DNA of 64,000 nt from Pseudomonadota bacterium (GTDB taxonomy: Bacteria > Pseudomonadota > Gammaproteobacteria > Pseudomonadales > Oleiphilaceae): the NCBI GenBank assembly GCA_002747395.1, contig PDPE01000025.1, forward strand, positions 186,001-250,000, given 5' to 3'. Below, in pieces: positions 8,112 through 18,561 of the stretch. The translations under genes and the position numbers were made by a program. The notes beneath the pieces are model-generated. The model worked only from the letters and a program-made list of their open reading frames with translations. It searched no databases and had not been told where the DNA came from. Each line of letters opens with the position of its first letter. Within the stretch, counting starts at the first letter, position 1.

Positions 8112-10937
8112 ATGGATTTTGTTGTTGGCCAGCGTTGGATCAGTCAAACCGAACCCCGGCTTGGTCTGGGTATGCTGATTGAAATCGATACGCGCCACAT
8201 TGCTCTCAGCTTTCCTGCCGCAGAAGAAACTCGCACTTACGCCAAACAGAGCGCACCGCTTGTGCGTGTTCACTACCAGCAGGGTGATGTGGTTAATACC
8301 CGGGAAGTCGAGCATGTCACCCTGACAGAGGTGCACGAGCACAACGGAATTATTCATTATCGGGGATTTGATGCCAGGCACGAGATGGTTCAGTTCACTG
8401 AAATGGACCTGGACAGCTCAGTACTGCTATCGTCTCCGAAAGAGCGCCTCCTCAGCAGTCAATTTGACAAGAAAAAATGCTTTGAGCTGCGAGTCGCGAC
8501 TCTGAACCATCTCAACCGTCAGCACATCTCGCCAGTGAAAGGTCTGATTGGTGCTCGAACCAGCCATTTGCCGCACCAGGTTTATATTGCCAGTGAAGTG
8601 GCGCAAAGGTATGCGCCCCGTGTTTTGCTTGCTGATGAAGTCGGCCTGGGTAAAACCATAGAGGCGGGAATGATCCTGCATTACCAATTACACACGGGGC
8701 GTGCATCACGGGTGCTGATTATCGTGCCCGAAAGCCTGGTTCACCAATGGCTGGTTGAAATGCTGAGGCGGTTCAATCTGGCATTCTCGATCTTTGATCA
8801 TGGTCGTTATGAGGCCTTGCTGGAAGAAGGGCAGGAAAATCCGTTCGAGACCGGGCAGCTCGTTCTGTGCAGTCTGGATTTCCTGGTTCATAATGCGAGT
8901 GCATTCGAGTGTGCAAAAGCGGCGGGCTGGGATCTGATGGTGGTGGATGAAGCGCATCACCTGCATTGGTCGGAGCTTGAACCGAGTGCAGAATACCGTT
9001 GTGTCGAGCAACTTGCAGAGCAGAGTGAGGGGCTGCTTTTGCTAACGGCAACACCTGAACAGGCAGGTATTTCGAGCCATTTTGCACGTTTGAGGTTGCT
9101 TGACCCTGACCGCTTTTTTGACTTGTCCCGGTTTGAACAGGAAGAAAAGGGGTATCAGCAGTTGAATCAGATGGTTCGAAGTCTGCAGCAAGACCCGGGT
9201 TCTCTGGGGGCTGAAGAACAAAGGCTTCTGACCGGTTATCTGGGTGGGGATGTTGATATCACCAGGGTGCTGGCTGGCGAACAATCTGTTGATACCCTGA
9301 TTGACCGATTGCTGGACAGACATGGAACCGGCCGTGTACTGTTTCGAAATACGCGGCAGGCGATTCAGGGGTTCCCCGAACGAAAGGTGATTCCTCATCC
9401 TTTACCCCAACCGGAACTTTACTCCGTCGGGGGGCTGGATCGGGGAGTGGAAGCCTTGACTCCCGAAGCCGGCGTGTCTGAACAGCTCTGGTTGCAGCAT
9501 GATCCCCGGGTAGAGTGGGTAAAGGATTTGTTGGCGGGTCTGAAGCAGGAAAAGATTCTGGTGATTTGTGCCAGGGTAGATACCGCAATTTCCCTTGAGC
9601 AGCACCTGCGCCTCTACAAAGGGGTTCGCAGTGCTGCATTCCATGAGGATTTGTCCCTCCTGGAGAGAGATCGTGCCGCTGCCTACTTTGCCGATATGGA
9701 ATTTGGTGCCCAGGTGCTGATTTGTTCCGAGATTGGCAGTGAAGGCAGAAACTTTCAGTTTGCACACCATCTGGTGTTGTTTGATTTGCCCCTGAACCCG
9801 GATTTGCTTGAGCAACGGATAGGTCGGCTTGACCGGATTGGTCAAACAGAAACCATTCATATTCATGTTCCCTACCTGGAATCCGGGGCCCAAGAGGCGC
9901 TATATCGCTGGTATCACTTCGGCCCGGGGTTGTTTGAGCGCAGTGTGGCGGCAGCCTTCGCCATTTACAAACACTTTGAAGAGCCATTGCTTGCGGCCCT
10001 GTCTGCCGATGATCCGGTCGCGCTTGAGGCGCTGGTGACCGAGGCCGCGGCCTATACCTCCGGGGTACTGAAAGCCCAGCAGGAAGGTCGGGATCAACTG
10101 CTTGAGCTTCATTCCTGCAACAAGGAAAAGGCGGCCGAAATCATCGACCGGATTGATGAGCAGGAGGATAGCCCGGAGCTGATGGCCTATATGGAAAGCA
10201 TGTTTGATGTGTATGGTGTGGATAGTGATGAGCATTCGGAACATGCGCGAATCATTATGCCTGGTGACCACATGCGCGGAGGCCATTTCCCCGGACTGAG
10301 AGATGAGCCGATCACAGTGACATTTTCCAGGGAGCAGGCATTGTCCAGGGATGATATGCATTTTCTCAGCTGGGAGCACCCCATCGTTGTCGAGTCTATG
10401 GATATGGTCTCCAGTTCCGAGCTGGGCAATGCCTGCGTGGTGACCATTTCGATCAAGGCCTTGCCTCCCGGCACCCTGTTGCTGGAGTCTGTGTTTACTG
10501 CCAGTACCGTCGCGCCCAAATACTTGCAGGTTGACTCGTTTTTGCCGGTCACACCGATTCGTTTTCTGGTTGATGTGACGGGCAAGGATTTGTCCGCGGT
10601 GGTACCCCATGACAAGCTCAATGCCATGTCTGAGAACATAAGAAGACAAACCGGGCAGGCCGTGCTGAAGCAGGTCAGGGATGAGTTTTTCCTGATGCTT
10701 GAGAAGAGTACGGCGATGGCAGAAAAACAGCTGCCGGATATTCTTCTGAAAGCCAGAGAAAACCTGGAGCACTCGCTGGATGTGGAAATTGAAAGACTGG
10801 TAGCGCTGAAAAAAGTGAATCCGTCGATTCGCCAGGATGAAATTGATTTTTATCTCGCCCGTAAAGAGTTGGGTCTGGCTGCCATTGACGGGGCGACCAT
10901 ACAGGTTCAGGCCTTGAGATTGGTGGTCAACTCCTGA
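8112..10937 (+). CDS. rapA: RNA polymerase-associated protein RapA (SWI2/SNF2 ATPase)
   Basis: 941 aa; MDFVVGQRWISQTEPRLGLG, LADEVGLGKTIEAGMI, VVDEAHHL, EQRIGRLDRIGQ. Confidence 0.97.
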   Translation: MDFVVGQRWISQTEPRLGLGMLIEIDTRHIALSFPAAEETRTYAKQSAPLVRVHYQQGDVVNTREVEHVTLTEVHEHNGIIHYRGFDARHEMVQFTEMDLDSSVLLSSPKERLLSSQFDKKKCFELRVATLNHLNRQHISPVKGLIGARTSHLPHQVYIASEVAQRYAPRVLLADEVGLGKTIEAGMILHYQLHTGRASRVLIIVPESLVHQWLVEMLRRFNLAFSIFDHGRYEALLEEGQENPFETGQLVLCSLDFLVHNASAFECAKAAGWDLMVVDEAHHLHWSELEPSAEYRCVEQLAEQSEGLLLLTATPEQAGISSHFARLRLLDPDRFFDLSRFEQEEKGYQQLNQMVRSLQQDPGSLGAEEQRLLTGYLGGDVDITRVLAGEQSVDTLIDRLLDRHGTGRVLFRNTRQAIQGFPERKVIPHPLPQPELYSVGGLDRGVEALTPEAGVSEQLWLQHDPRVEWVKDLLAGLKQEKILVICARVDTAISLEQHLRLYKGVRSAAFHEDLSLLERDRAAAYFADMEFGAQVLICSEIGSEGRNFQFAHHLVLFDLPLNPDLLEQRIGRLDRIGQTETIHIHVPYLESGAQEALYRWYHFGPGLFERSVAAAFAIYKHFEEPLLAALSADDPVALEALVTEAAAYTSGVLKAQQEGRDQLLELHSCNKEKAAEIIDRIDEQEDSPELMAYMESMFDVYGVDSDEHSEHARIIMPGDHMRGGHFPGLRDEPITVTFSREQALSRDDMHFLSWEHPIVVESMDMVSSSELGNACVVTISIKALPPGTLLLESVFTASTVAPKYLQVDSFLPVTPIRFLVDVTGKDLSAVVPHDKLNAMSENIRRQTGQAVLKQVRDEFFLMLEKSTAMAEKQLPDILLKARENLEHSLDVEIERLVALKKVNPSIRQDEIDFYLARKELGLAAIDGATIQVQALRLVVNS

Positions 10938-11004
10938 TTGTTCTGATTTTTGTTATTCAGGGTTCAGGCCCGGGAGGGCGAGCCCGGGCCGTTGGCGCCG
11001 GCTG

Positions 11005-11919
11005 CTAATAGATGCTTTCGGCACCCGCAGGTCGGGTCTTGAATCGGCGGTGCAACCACAGATACTGATCCGGGTATTGCCGGATTTTGTTTTCCAGGTA
11101 CCGGTTCCAGACCTGCGCATCTTTTTCGTCGTTTTGCCCGAAATCTTCCACTATCGGGGAAAAGGTGACCTCATAGTCTCCATTGGGTAATCTCAAATGG
11201 CTGACGCAGATGACACTTGCTCCCGACTCCCTCGCGATCTTGCCAGGTGCATTGATGCAGCCGGCAGGTACACCAAAAAAGGGAACAAACACAGAGGTGC
11301 GAGGGCCAAAGTCCTGGTCACAGGCATACCAGACCGCCCCCCCTTCCTTGAGGTAAGAGATCATTTTCGGGATTTCCCGTTTGGAGAATGGCCGAATATT
11401 GTAATGACGCCTTCGACCCCGCTCTATCATCCAGTCTATGGCCGGGTTGTCATTGGGTCGATAGACATAGCCGGGCCTGGGGGGTTGCACTGCAATCAGG
11501 GGCAGGGCGAGGTCAAAAATAGTATAATGACCGCCGATCAGCAGCACGCCTTTGCCACGCCGGACTCCTTCTTGAAGATTGTCTTCACCCTGGATGCGCA
11601 ACTTTTGCATTTGCGGGGTAACATCGCACCACCAGCTATGTATCGACTCCATCAACCCCTTGCCAACCGAGATAAAGGCTTTCTCGACCAGCGCGTCCTG
11701 TTCGTCTCTGCTCAATTCTGGAAAACAGGCCTGAATGTTTTTGGTGGCCACCTTGTTGCGTGATCGAAGCCTTTTGTTTGCCCAGCGTCCCAATTTTTCA
11801 CCAAAGGCAAGTTTGGTGTCGAAAGGCAGCCTGGAGATCAGGTAGACCAGGCCGATCACAATCCAGGTTGGCCAGAGCACCGGGTGCCAGAGGGGTTTGT
11901 TCTTTGTTATTTTTGCCAT
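11005..11919 (-). CDS. Lipid A biosynthesis acyltransferase, LpxL/HtrB family
   Basis: 304 aa; LIGGHYTIFDLAL (HX4D-type), YVYRPNDNPAIDWMIERGRRRHY. Confidence 0.9.
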   Translation of the reverse strand: MAKITKNKPLWHPVLWPTWIVIGLVYLISRLPFDTKLAFGEKLGRWANKRLRSRNKVATKNIQACFPELSRDEQDALVEKAFISVGKGLMESIHSWWCDVTPQMQKLRIQGEDNLQEGVRRGKGVLLIGGHYTIFDLALPLIAVQPPRPGYVYRPNDNPAIDWMIERGRRRHYNIRPFSKREIPKMISYLKEGGAVWYACDQDFGPRTSVFVPFFGVPAGCINAPGKIARESGASVICVSHLRLPNGDYEVTFSPIVEDFGQNDEKDAQVWNRYLENKIRQYPDQYLWLHRRFKTRPAGAESIY

Positions 11920-12024
11920 ACTGTTTGCTCTTGCGTGTTTTGTTGGTATCTGCTCACGTCCCCGCAGGCAGATCGCCGACGGAGGCTATATGCCGGGTGG
12001 GGGGAGTAGTTATGGCCGGTTTTG

Positions 12025-12465
12025 TCAGTCTTTACCTGGTACGAGTCGCGGGATTTCCTCTTTCGGGCAGCGATCAAACACGACCTTCAACCCGGCCTTT
12101 GCCGCTATTTCATTGGCTTGTTCATTCACGACTCCTTTCTGAGTCCAGAAAACCTTCGCTCCTATATTTACCGCCGACTGTGCAATCGGTTCAATCAGGG
12201 TCGGCCTGAGAAATACATCTACCATATCAACAGGCGTTGTAATCTCTTCCAGGGTGCTGTGAACCGGTTCACCATGAACGGTTTTTCCGGCCAGCCGCGG
12301 ATTGACCGGTATGACTCGATAGCCGTGGCTTTGCAGGAACGCCATCACAAAGTTGCCTGGACGATCGGGCTTATCGCTGGCACCTACCAGTGCAATGGTT
12401 TTAACCGAAGTCAGAATGTCTTTAATGTGCTGATCCTGAATGAGTTGTTCCTGGTTTTGTGTCAT
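12025..12465 (-). CDS. CoA-binding protein (YccU-like, Rossmann fold)
   Basis: TIALVGASDKPDRPGNFVMAFLQSHGYRVIPVNPRLAGK; likely start MTQNQEQ at 12465. Confidence 0.87.
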   Translation of the reverse strand: MTQNQEQLIQDQHIKDILTSVKTIALVGASDKPDRPGNFVMAFLQSHGYRVIPVNPRLAGKTVHGEPVHSTLEEITTPVDMVDVFLRPTLIEPIAQSAVNIGAKVFWTQKGVVNEQANEIAAKAGLKVVFDRCPKEEIPRLVPGKD

Positions 12466-12647
12466 AAGTAAATGTCCAGATGAGTAAAGGGAGGTCGCCA
12501 CCCTGACAATCCGATTGACCAGAGCATTCGAATTGCCAGAGTCGTCAAGTGACCGAAACTACAGTACCATGAAAAAACGATTCGTCACAGTTCCCTGTTC
12601 TGTTAAAATGCCGGTTTCCATCAATTGCTGGTGTAGCTGCTCCGTCA

Positions 12648-15600
12648 ATGAGATTTCGGCCCCGATTCAGGCGTTTGTATTTTAATTACCTCAGGTGGTT
12701 TACCAATACGGTTTGGTATGTGCTTCTCACCCTGACCGTGTTGCTGGCTGTATACGTGGCGCTGGGACGCCAGTTTTTTCCCGCGATCAGTAACTTCAGG
12801 CCGGATCTGGAAGCATTTCTGTCCCGGAATCTGTCCTCACCCGTGCAGATTGAAGGGTTGACGGGCAAGTGGAATGGTCTGAATCCTGTTGTCGTGGTTG
12901 ACGCACTCTCTTTTCAGGGGCAGGGCGAAAAAGCGTTCAGGCTTGACTCGCTAACCATTGAGCTTTCTTTTATTGATACCCTCAAATCGGCAGCGATAAA
13001 GCTTGGGGAATTCCGTTTTAGCGGGCTTCATTTGCATTTCAAACAACAGGCTGATGGTCAGTGGAGCCTGCCCGGTTTTTTTGGTGAAGCTGATCTGCAC
13101 GCGGGCGATTCACCGAATTCCGAAAACTCGCTGAACCCGGGAGAATGGTTTCAACGGTACCTGGTTTACCCTTTCGTTGAAATAGCAGACAGTTCTCTGA
13201 TCATTGAAAGCAGTAATGGCGACTTTTACACCTGGCAGGCCCCGAAAGCGCAACTGGTCTTTTCGAATGAGCGCTTTGCTATCAATGGCCAGATTTTTTC
13301 ATCAGGCCATGACGAATCATTCAGCCGGTTTGTTATTGAGGGAGCGCTCGGTTCAGACTGGTCACAGTTTCAGGCCAGGATGTATTTTGACTGGGACAGT
13401 GGCAATTTTTTTAATGAGTACCTTGACTCCTATTTATGGCAAGGTGTGCAAGTTGACAACTTCACTACCTCCGGCCAGCTTTGGATGACTGTCTCGGATA
13501 GTTGGGTGAGCGATGTAAGAGGTATAGTCGATGTACCCCTTATGCAGCTCAAGGCTGGAGGGGAGTTGCTCGATCCGCTGGAAGAACTGCATTTTGATGT
13601 TCATTGGTCGGGTAATCAGCAACGAAATATCATCAAGGTGGCGGATTTCGGCTTTCGCTGGAAAGACAGGGTATGGCAACCCTCTCAGGCTGTTTTATCC
13701 ATTGACAATGAGGGGTATCGGGCGGAGTCGAGCTATCTGAATGTGACCTTGCTGGCGGAGTTGCTGGCTGATTCGAAGATTTTGGGGGAAGAGGGAACGG
13801 CTGCATTGAAAGGCTTTGCACCGGAAGGGGAGCTGAACAGAGTCCATTTTGAGTTTCCCGGGGCAGGCGAGAGTAAAGCTCGTTCGGGGATCGATTCCTC
13901 TCCCACCTTTCATCTGGATGCAGAACTGGCCGGTGTATCTGTGAATGCCTATGACAGCAAGCCGCAGGTCGAGAATATCAACGGTTATATCGGGATGACT
14001 GAAAGCGAGGGGGAGGTCATCATCGATTCTGATAACTTTACTCTGGGTTTCCCTGAACTGTTTTTGGCGCCGTGGAAGGTGCAGAATGCGACCGCCTCCC
14101 TGTACTGGCGTATCGATTCGGATGACGTGCTCCACCTGGGTTCAAAGGGTATCAGGCTCGGCTTTTCCGGGGAAAGCTGGGTCACTGGCGATTTCAGAAG
14201 TGTTCTGCCGGCCGGGGGGGCTGAAAACTGGTTATCCCTTGCCATTGCGCCGCACAATATACCTGCAATTAATACCCCCGACTTTGTCCCATTTTATCGG
14301 GTGGATGAGTCTTTGTATCAGTGGCTGGACAAATCAATTCAGTCGGGTACCCTGGTTGACGGGATCTATATCGGGCACGGGCTTGTTGGCAGTGATGACC
14401 CATCCGGCCTGTTCTCATCCGGTATGTACTTTGATATCGACAATGGTGAAGTCAAATACGCGGATACCTGGCCCTCTTTGGAGAAGATAAAGGGGCATCT
14501 TACGTTGACCGAAAATGCGCTCGATTTGCAGGTAAGTCAGACAGAAATGAACCAGGTTCCCTTCACTCGGGTCTCGGCCAGTCAAAAGTATACCGGTGAC
14601 GGCAAAAAGCATCCGTTAACGGTAACCTTTCATTCCCGGCTCGATGGTGCCCTGGCTGAGCACATTCTGGCCGACTACCCGTTCCGGGATACTACCGGTG
14701 CCATTGCCGATGCACTCGACGTCAGGGGGACAAGCTCGCTGCGGGGGACAGTGACTGTGCCGTTATCCAGGCCGGAAGAATCCTCGGTCAACCTGGCCAT
14801 AAAATTACGTGGCGTGGATTTGACTGTACCCGAAGCGGAACTGAATTTCAGCGATGTACGTGGAATGCTTTATTATCACTCCCGCGAGGGTCTGTCTGCT
14901 GACGGGATCAGCATGACCCTGTTTGAGAAACCCGCAATGCTGGATATCAGCACAGAAAACACAGGGCGGTTATCGGATATAAGAATGAATCTTCATGGCG
15001 ATATTTCGGTTGAGGCGTTGTCAGACTGGTTGGGCGTGCCCCGGAATATCGGCCTGACTGGCGAAACCCGGTTCGATGCCGAATTGAATATCTTTAGCGA
15101 GCAGCACGCTGCGGGCAGCGAGGTAAAAACCCGTCTGGATGTCAAGAGCAAGCTGGTCGGGATAGAATCATCATTGCCCCAACCCTTTTATAAAATCAGC
15201 CCTTCTATCATGGATTTTCACTATACCAGATTCATAGAAGGCTATTTGGCGCGGGACAAATTCAGGCTGGGGAGGAAAATCTGGGGGACACTATCCACCC
15301 ATCCCGGCAGTACAACGCCTTCGATCACTGTCTCCCTGATGAACGAAGATATCGAGCACAGTGCTGAGCCCGGTTTGCACATTCAGGGTGCGTTCGATAC
15401 ACTGGATCTTGATCCTTGGCTGGAATTTCTGGAACGCCTGGACAATGCACAAACCGGTTACGAAATCGGGGAAAAGCAAGCACAGAAAGCAGGCCGGGGC
15501 AGTGACCTGCACCAGAGTCGCAACCACAGAGAGCAAACTGGCGACACCAGGCGGGCTGCCGAATCTGATTCCAGTCTGTTTCGAAGTGCAAACATCCAGG

Positions 15601-16733
15601 CGAAAAAGCTGCTCCTGAAGGGAATGACGTTTTCCAACCTTTCTACCGATGTGGTGAACACCAATGAAGATGCCTGGTTAGTCAACCTGGCAGGTGACCA
15701 GGTGCTGGGGTCGGTCAGTGTCCCTGTATTATCAGGTTCAGCGGATACGCGTCCCGTGAAGATACGGTTTGATCGGTTATCCATTACCGAGAAAGATAAA
15801 ATGACGCCTGGGAAGACGCGCAAAAAGCAGTCCGTGGCAGGCGGGGATGATTACCTGTCAATCCATGATATCCCCGCACTCGATGTTGAAATAGCTAAAC
15901 TGATTGTTGACGGGGATAACCGCGGGCGCTGGAAGTTCAAGACACAGCATCGTGAATCGGAGATAGTCTTTGAACCGTTGGAATGGCAGGTGCAAAATTC
16001 CCGCTTCGATGGCAGACTGAGCTGGAAACAGGATGAGATGACCGGACATCAGAGCACGATTCTTATGGGTCAGGCCAATGTGACCGACCTGCTTGAAACC
16101 GCCCGGTTGCTGGGTTATAACGCCCCCCCTCTGGATGCAGCCGATGGCAATATCGATTTGGCGCTGGTCTGGCCGCGCAGCCCGCAGGAGTTTGGCTTCG
16201 ACGGGTTGTCCGGCAATATTAATGTTACGTTGAACAACGGTTTGATTGTTGATACCGCCCGTTCGTCCGACGCACTCAAACTGCTGGGTATCCTCAACCT
16301 GGACACACTGAGCCGCCGATTGCGCCTGGATTTTTCCGACCTGTTTCAACGAGGTATCAGTTTTGATAGACTGGGGGCGGATGCCAATGTTCAGCTTGGC
16401 AAATTGACCCTCGCCAGTCCCTTGGTGATCCAGGGCCCATCAACCGCTTTCAAGATAAGTGGAAACACCCATTTGGTCAAAGAGACTCTGGACATGGAAA
16501 TGGTCATGGTGCTTCCCCTGGCGAAGAATCTGCCACTGGCGGCGCTTGTGGTAGGAGCACCGACGGTGGGTGGGGCTTTGTGGGTTATTGATACGCTGCT
16601 TGAAAAAATTGGTGATCCGCTGAGCCGGTTCACCAGTGCTACCTACTCAATTTCCGGTTCATGGGATCAGCCTGACGTGAAGTTGAAGCGAGTATTTGAT
16701 AATTCGTTATTGTCAGGCGAAAAAGCGGACTAG
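12648..16733 (+). CDS. yhdP: YhdP family protein (AsmA-like/DUF3971 envelope lipid transport protein)
   Basis: 1361 aa, N-terminal TM segment, AsmA-like C-terminus (LGILNLDTLSRRLRLDFSDLFQRGISFDRLGADANV); followed by nit gene as in other gammaproteobacteria. Confidence 0.9.
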   Translation: MRFRPRFRRLYFNYLRWFTNTVWYVLLTLTVLLAVYVALGRQFFPAISNFRPDLEAFLSRNLSSPVQIEGLTGKWNGLNPVVVVDALSFQGQGEKAFRLDSLTIELSFIDTLKSAAIKLGEFRFSGLHLHFKQQADGQWSLPGFFGEADLHAGDSPNSENSLNPGEWFQRYLVYPFVEIADSSLIIESSNGDFYTWQAPKAQLVFSNERFAINGQIFSSGHDESFSRFVIEGALGSDWSQFQARMYFDWDSGNFFNEYLDSYLWQGVQVDNFTTSGQLWMTVSDSWVSDVRGIVDVPLMQLKAGGELLDPLEELHFDVHWSGNQQRNIIKVADFGFRWKDRVWQPSQAVLSIDNEGYRAESSYLNVTLLAELLADSKILGEEGTAALKGFAPEGELNRVHFEFPGAGESKARSGIDSSPTFHLDAELAGVSVNAYDSKPQVENINGYIGMTESEGEVIIDSDNFTLGFPELFLAPWKVQNATASLYWRIDSDDVLHLGSKGIRLGFSGESWVTGDFRSVLPAGGAENWLSLAIAPHNIPAINTPDFVPFYRVDESLYQWLDKSIQSGTLVDGIYIGHGLVGSDDPSGLFSSGMYFDIDNGEVKYADTWPSLEKIKGHLTLTENALDLQVSQTEMNQVPFTRVSASQKYTGDGKKHPLTVTFHSRLDGALAEHILADYPFRDTTGAIADALDVRGTSSLRGTVTVPLSRPEESSVNLAIKLRGVDLTVPEAELNFSDVRGMLYYHSREGLSADGISMTLFEKPAMLDISTENTGRLSDIRMNLHGDISVEALSDWLGVPRNIGLTGETRFDAELNIFSEQHAAGSEVKTRLDVKSKLVGIESSLPQPFYKISPSIMDFHYTRFIEGYLARDKFRLGRKIWGTLSTHPGSTTPSITVSLMNEDIEHSAEPGLHIQGAFDTLDLDPWLEFLERLDNAQTGYEIGEKQAQKAGRGSDLHQSRNHREQTGDTRRAAESDSSLFRSANIQAKKLLLKGMTFSNLSTDVVNTNEDAWLVNLAGDQVLGSVSVPVLSGSADTRPVKIRFDRLSITEKDKMTPGKTRKKQSVAGGDDYLSIHDIPALDVEIAKLIVDGDNRGRWKFKTQHRESEIVFEPLEWQVQNSRFDGRLSWKQDEMTGHQSTILMGQANVTDLLETARLLGYNAPPLDAADGNIDLALVWPRSPQEFGFDGLSGNINVTLNNGLIVDTARSSDALKLLGILNLDTLSRRLRLDFSDLFQRGISFDRLGADANVQLGKLTLASPLVIQGPSTAFKISGNTHLVKETLDMEMVMVLPLAKNLPLAALVVGAPTVGGALWVIDTLLEKIGDPLSRFTSATYSISGSWDQPDVKLKRVFDNSLLSGEKAD

Positions 16734-16787
16734 ACAGGTCTGAAAACCAATAGCGATCCAACCCTCAATCTGTTTTGGTCAGGTGCC

Positions 16788-17627
16788 ATGTCAGCCACGA
16801 TGTTTTCTGTCATCCAGATGGTGAGTTCACAGGATGTCAGCAGTAATCTGGAGCAAACCCGGGAACTGGTGCAGCAAGCGGCTGATCAGGGAGCCAGACT
16901 GGTCGTATTGCCAGAAAATTTTGCGATACTGGATAGCGAAAACCTGCGAGCGGCGGCGGAAGAAGAACAGGCATCTCGACGAATCCGGAGTGCATTGACT
17001 GAAATTGCCAGGGAGTGCAAGGTTTGGGTGGTGGCGGGGACCCTGCCCGAGGTGTCAAGGCCTGATGGTCATCCTGTTCCGAATGGCAGGGTGAGGGCTG
17101 CCTGCCACCTTGTTGATGATCAGGGGGAGTGGGTTGCGCGTTACGATAAAATTCATTTGTTTGATGTTGAAGTCGGAGACCGGACTGGCGTATATCGCGA
17201 GTCTGCACGGATAGAACCGGGCGAGGAAGTCGTGGTTGTAAAAACGCCGTTTGGGAGGTTGGGTCTGGCTGTTTGTTACGATTTGAGATTTGCCGAACAG
17301 TTTCTTTTGATGGCGAAGAAGGGGGTCGAGATTGTTGCTTTGCCGGCAGCATTCACCTACCGCACCGGTCAGGCTCACTGGGATACACTGGTGCGGGCAA
17401 GAGCCATTGAATTTCAGGCTATCATGCTGGCATCGAACCAGGGCGGGGTTCACTCTCCTGCACGAGAAACCTGGGGGCACTCCATGATTGTTGATGCCTG
17501 GGGTGTGGTGTCCGGCATGATTCCTCAGGGTTCCGGCATTCTGAACGCCAGGTTGGCAGTAGCCCGTATTGCCGAGATTCGAAAAAAAATGCCCATTGCA
17601 GATCATCGTGTTCTGCCATCGGGTTGA
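16788..17627 (+). CDS. Carbon-nitrogen hydrolase (Nit/omega-amidase family)
   Basis: LVVLPENFAILD (Glu), YDKIHLFDVEVGDR (Lys), GLAVCYDLRFAEQF (Cys). Confidence 0.94.
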   Translation: MSATMFSVIQMVSSQDVSSNLEQTRELVQQAADQGARLVVLPENFAILDSENLRAAAEEEQASRRIRSALTEIARECKVWVVAGTLPEVSRPDGHPVPNGRVRAACHLVDDQGEWVARYDKIHLFDVEVGDRTGVYRESARIEPGEEVVVVKTPFGRLGLAVCYDLRFAEQFLLMAKKGVEIVALPAAFTYRTGQAHWDTLVRARAIEFQAIMLASNQGGVHSPARETWGHSMIVDAWGVVSGMIPQGSGILNARLAVARIAEIRKKMPIADHRVLPSG

Positions 17628-18184
17628 GACTGCCGGTCGACTTGTCCGTTTTCTCCGGTTGCTGTTTCCGCAATCGACTTGATCAGGCGAAACAGCTTTT
17701 TATGTTGCCCGGTATTTTTTTGAGACTGTAACTCTTTGCCGGCTTGTCTGATTGCCTGCCTCAACTGCTGTACGTCAGCCTCCGGGTAGTGGTTGATAAA
17801 CTCGGTGAGTGCGGTCTTGCCTTCCTGAAGCAGGCGGTCGCGCCATCTTTCTATCAGGTGCAACCGGCGTGCGTGTTCAACCGAGTTGGTATCAAATTCT
17901 TTCAAGGCCTGCGAAACTGCATCGGCATCTTCCCCCCGCATCAGCTTGCCGATGAGCTGCTTTTGTCGGCGGATTGCCTCTCTCGCTTTCAGTCGGCCAC
18001 ATTCAAGAATTTCCTGTTTTATTCTGCCCCCGAGCGGGAGTTTGTCCAGCTGGCCAGGTGGCAGCTCAATCAACTGTTCACCAAGTGCCTGGAGTGCCTC
18101 CATCTCTCTTTTTATCTGACTTTTACTTGGCCCGAAATCTTCCTCGTTTTCGCCTTCGTAACAGTCGTATTGATCGTTGTTCAT
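17603..18184 (-). CDS. darP: Ribosome biogenesis factor DarP (YjgA/DUF615 family)
   Basis: PSKSQIKREMEALQALGEQLIELPPGQLDKLPL hallmark; 3' end overlaps convergent nit gene by 25 bp. Confidence 0.93.
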   Translation of the reverse strand: MNNDQYDCYEGENEEDFGPSKSQIKREMEALQALGEQLIELPPGQLDKLPLGGRIKQEILECGRLKAREAIRRQKQLIGKLMRGEDADAVSQALKEFDTNSVEHARRLHLIERWRDRLLQEGKTALTEFINHYPEADVQQLRQAIRQAGKELQSQKNTGQHKKLFRLIKSIAETATGENGQVDRQSQPDGRTR

Positions 18185-18280
18185 AAGGATACCTGGCCTG
18201 AAGGAGAGGGGGAAGGTTGACCAAAACCGGGATCAGGCAAAACTTGTGCACTGCGCTAGAACTTGTGTTCTGTGCAAAAG

Positions 18281-18550
18281 CTACTGCTCTTCACCAAAAC
18301 GGTCATTGATCAGATCGACAACGGCCTGCATTGCCTGCTGTTCATCCTGACCTTCTGTTTCGACGATAACGGGTGTTCCAATAGATGCTGCCAGCATCAT
18401 GACAGACATGATACTTTTTGCATCAACGGTTTTATTTTCTTTGGTGATACGGACAGCGCCTTCGAAGCGTGATGCTGTGGCGACCAGTTTGGCAGCAGCG
18501 CGTGCATGTAAACCAAGTTGATTGATAATTGTTACTTCCTGTTGTTGCAT
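18281..18550 (-). CDS. HPr-family phosphocarrier protein (NPr)
   Basis: 89 aa; NQLGLHARAAAKLV with HPr His; upstream of rapZ and ptsN. Confidence 0.93.
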   Translation of the reverse strand: MQQQEVTIINQLGLHARAAAKLVATASRFEGAVRITKENKTVDAKSIMSVMMLAASIGTPVIVETEGQDEQQAMQAVVDLINDRFGEEQ

Positions 18551-18561
18551 AGTCTCTGATG

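Noticed and set aside
9259-9987. Long minus-strand ORF (242 aa) inside rapA
   Set aside because: Antisense to a confidently identified gene; Pro/Gln/Arg-rich translation with no family features
10967-10990. GGCCCGGG...CCCGGGCC hairpin between rapA and the acyltransferase gene
   Set aside because: Good stem but no T run on either strand; not confident enough to call a terminator
13695-14135. Minus-strand ORFs inside yhdP
   Set aside because: Shadow ORFs of a high-coding-density gene; no plausible RBS or motif
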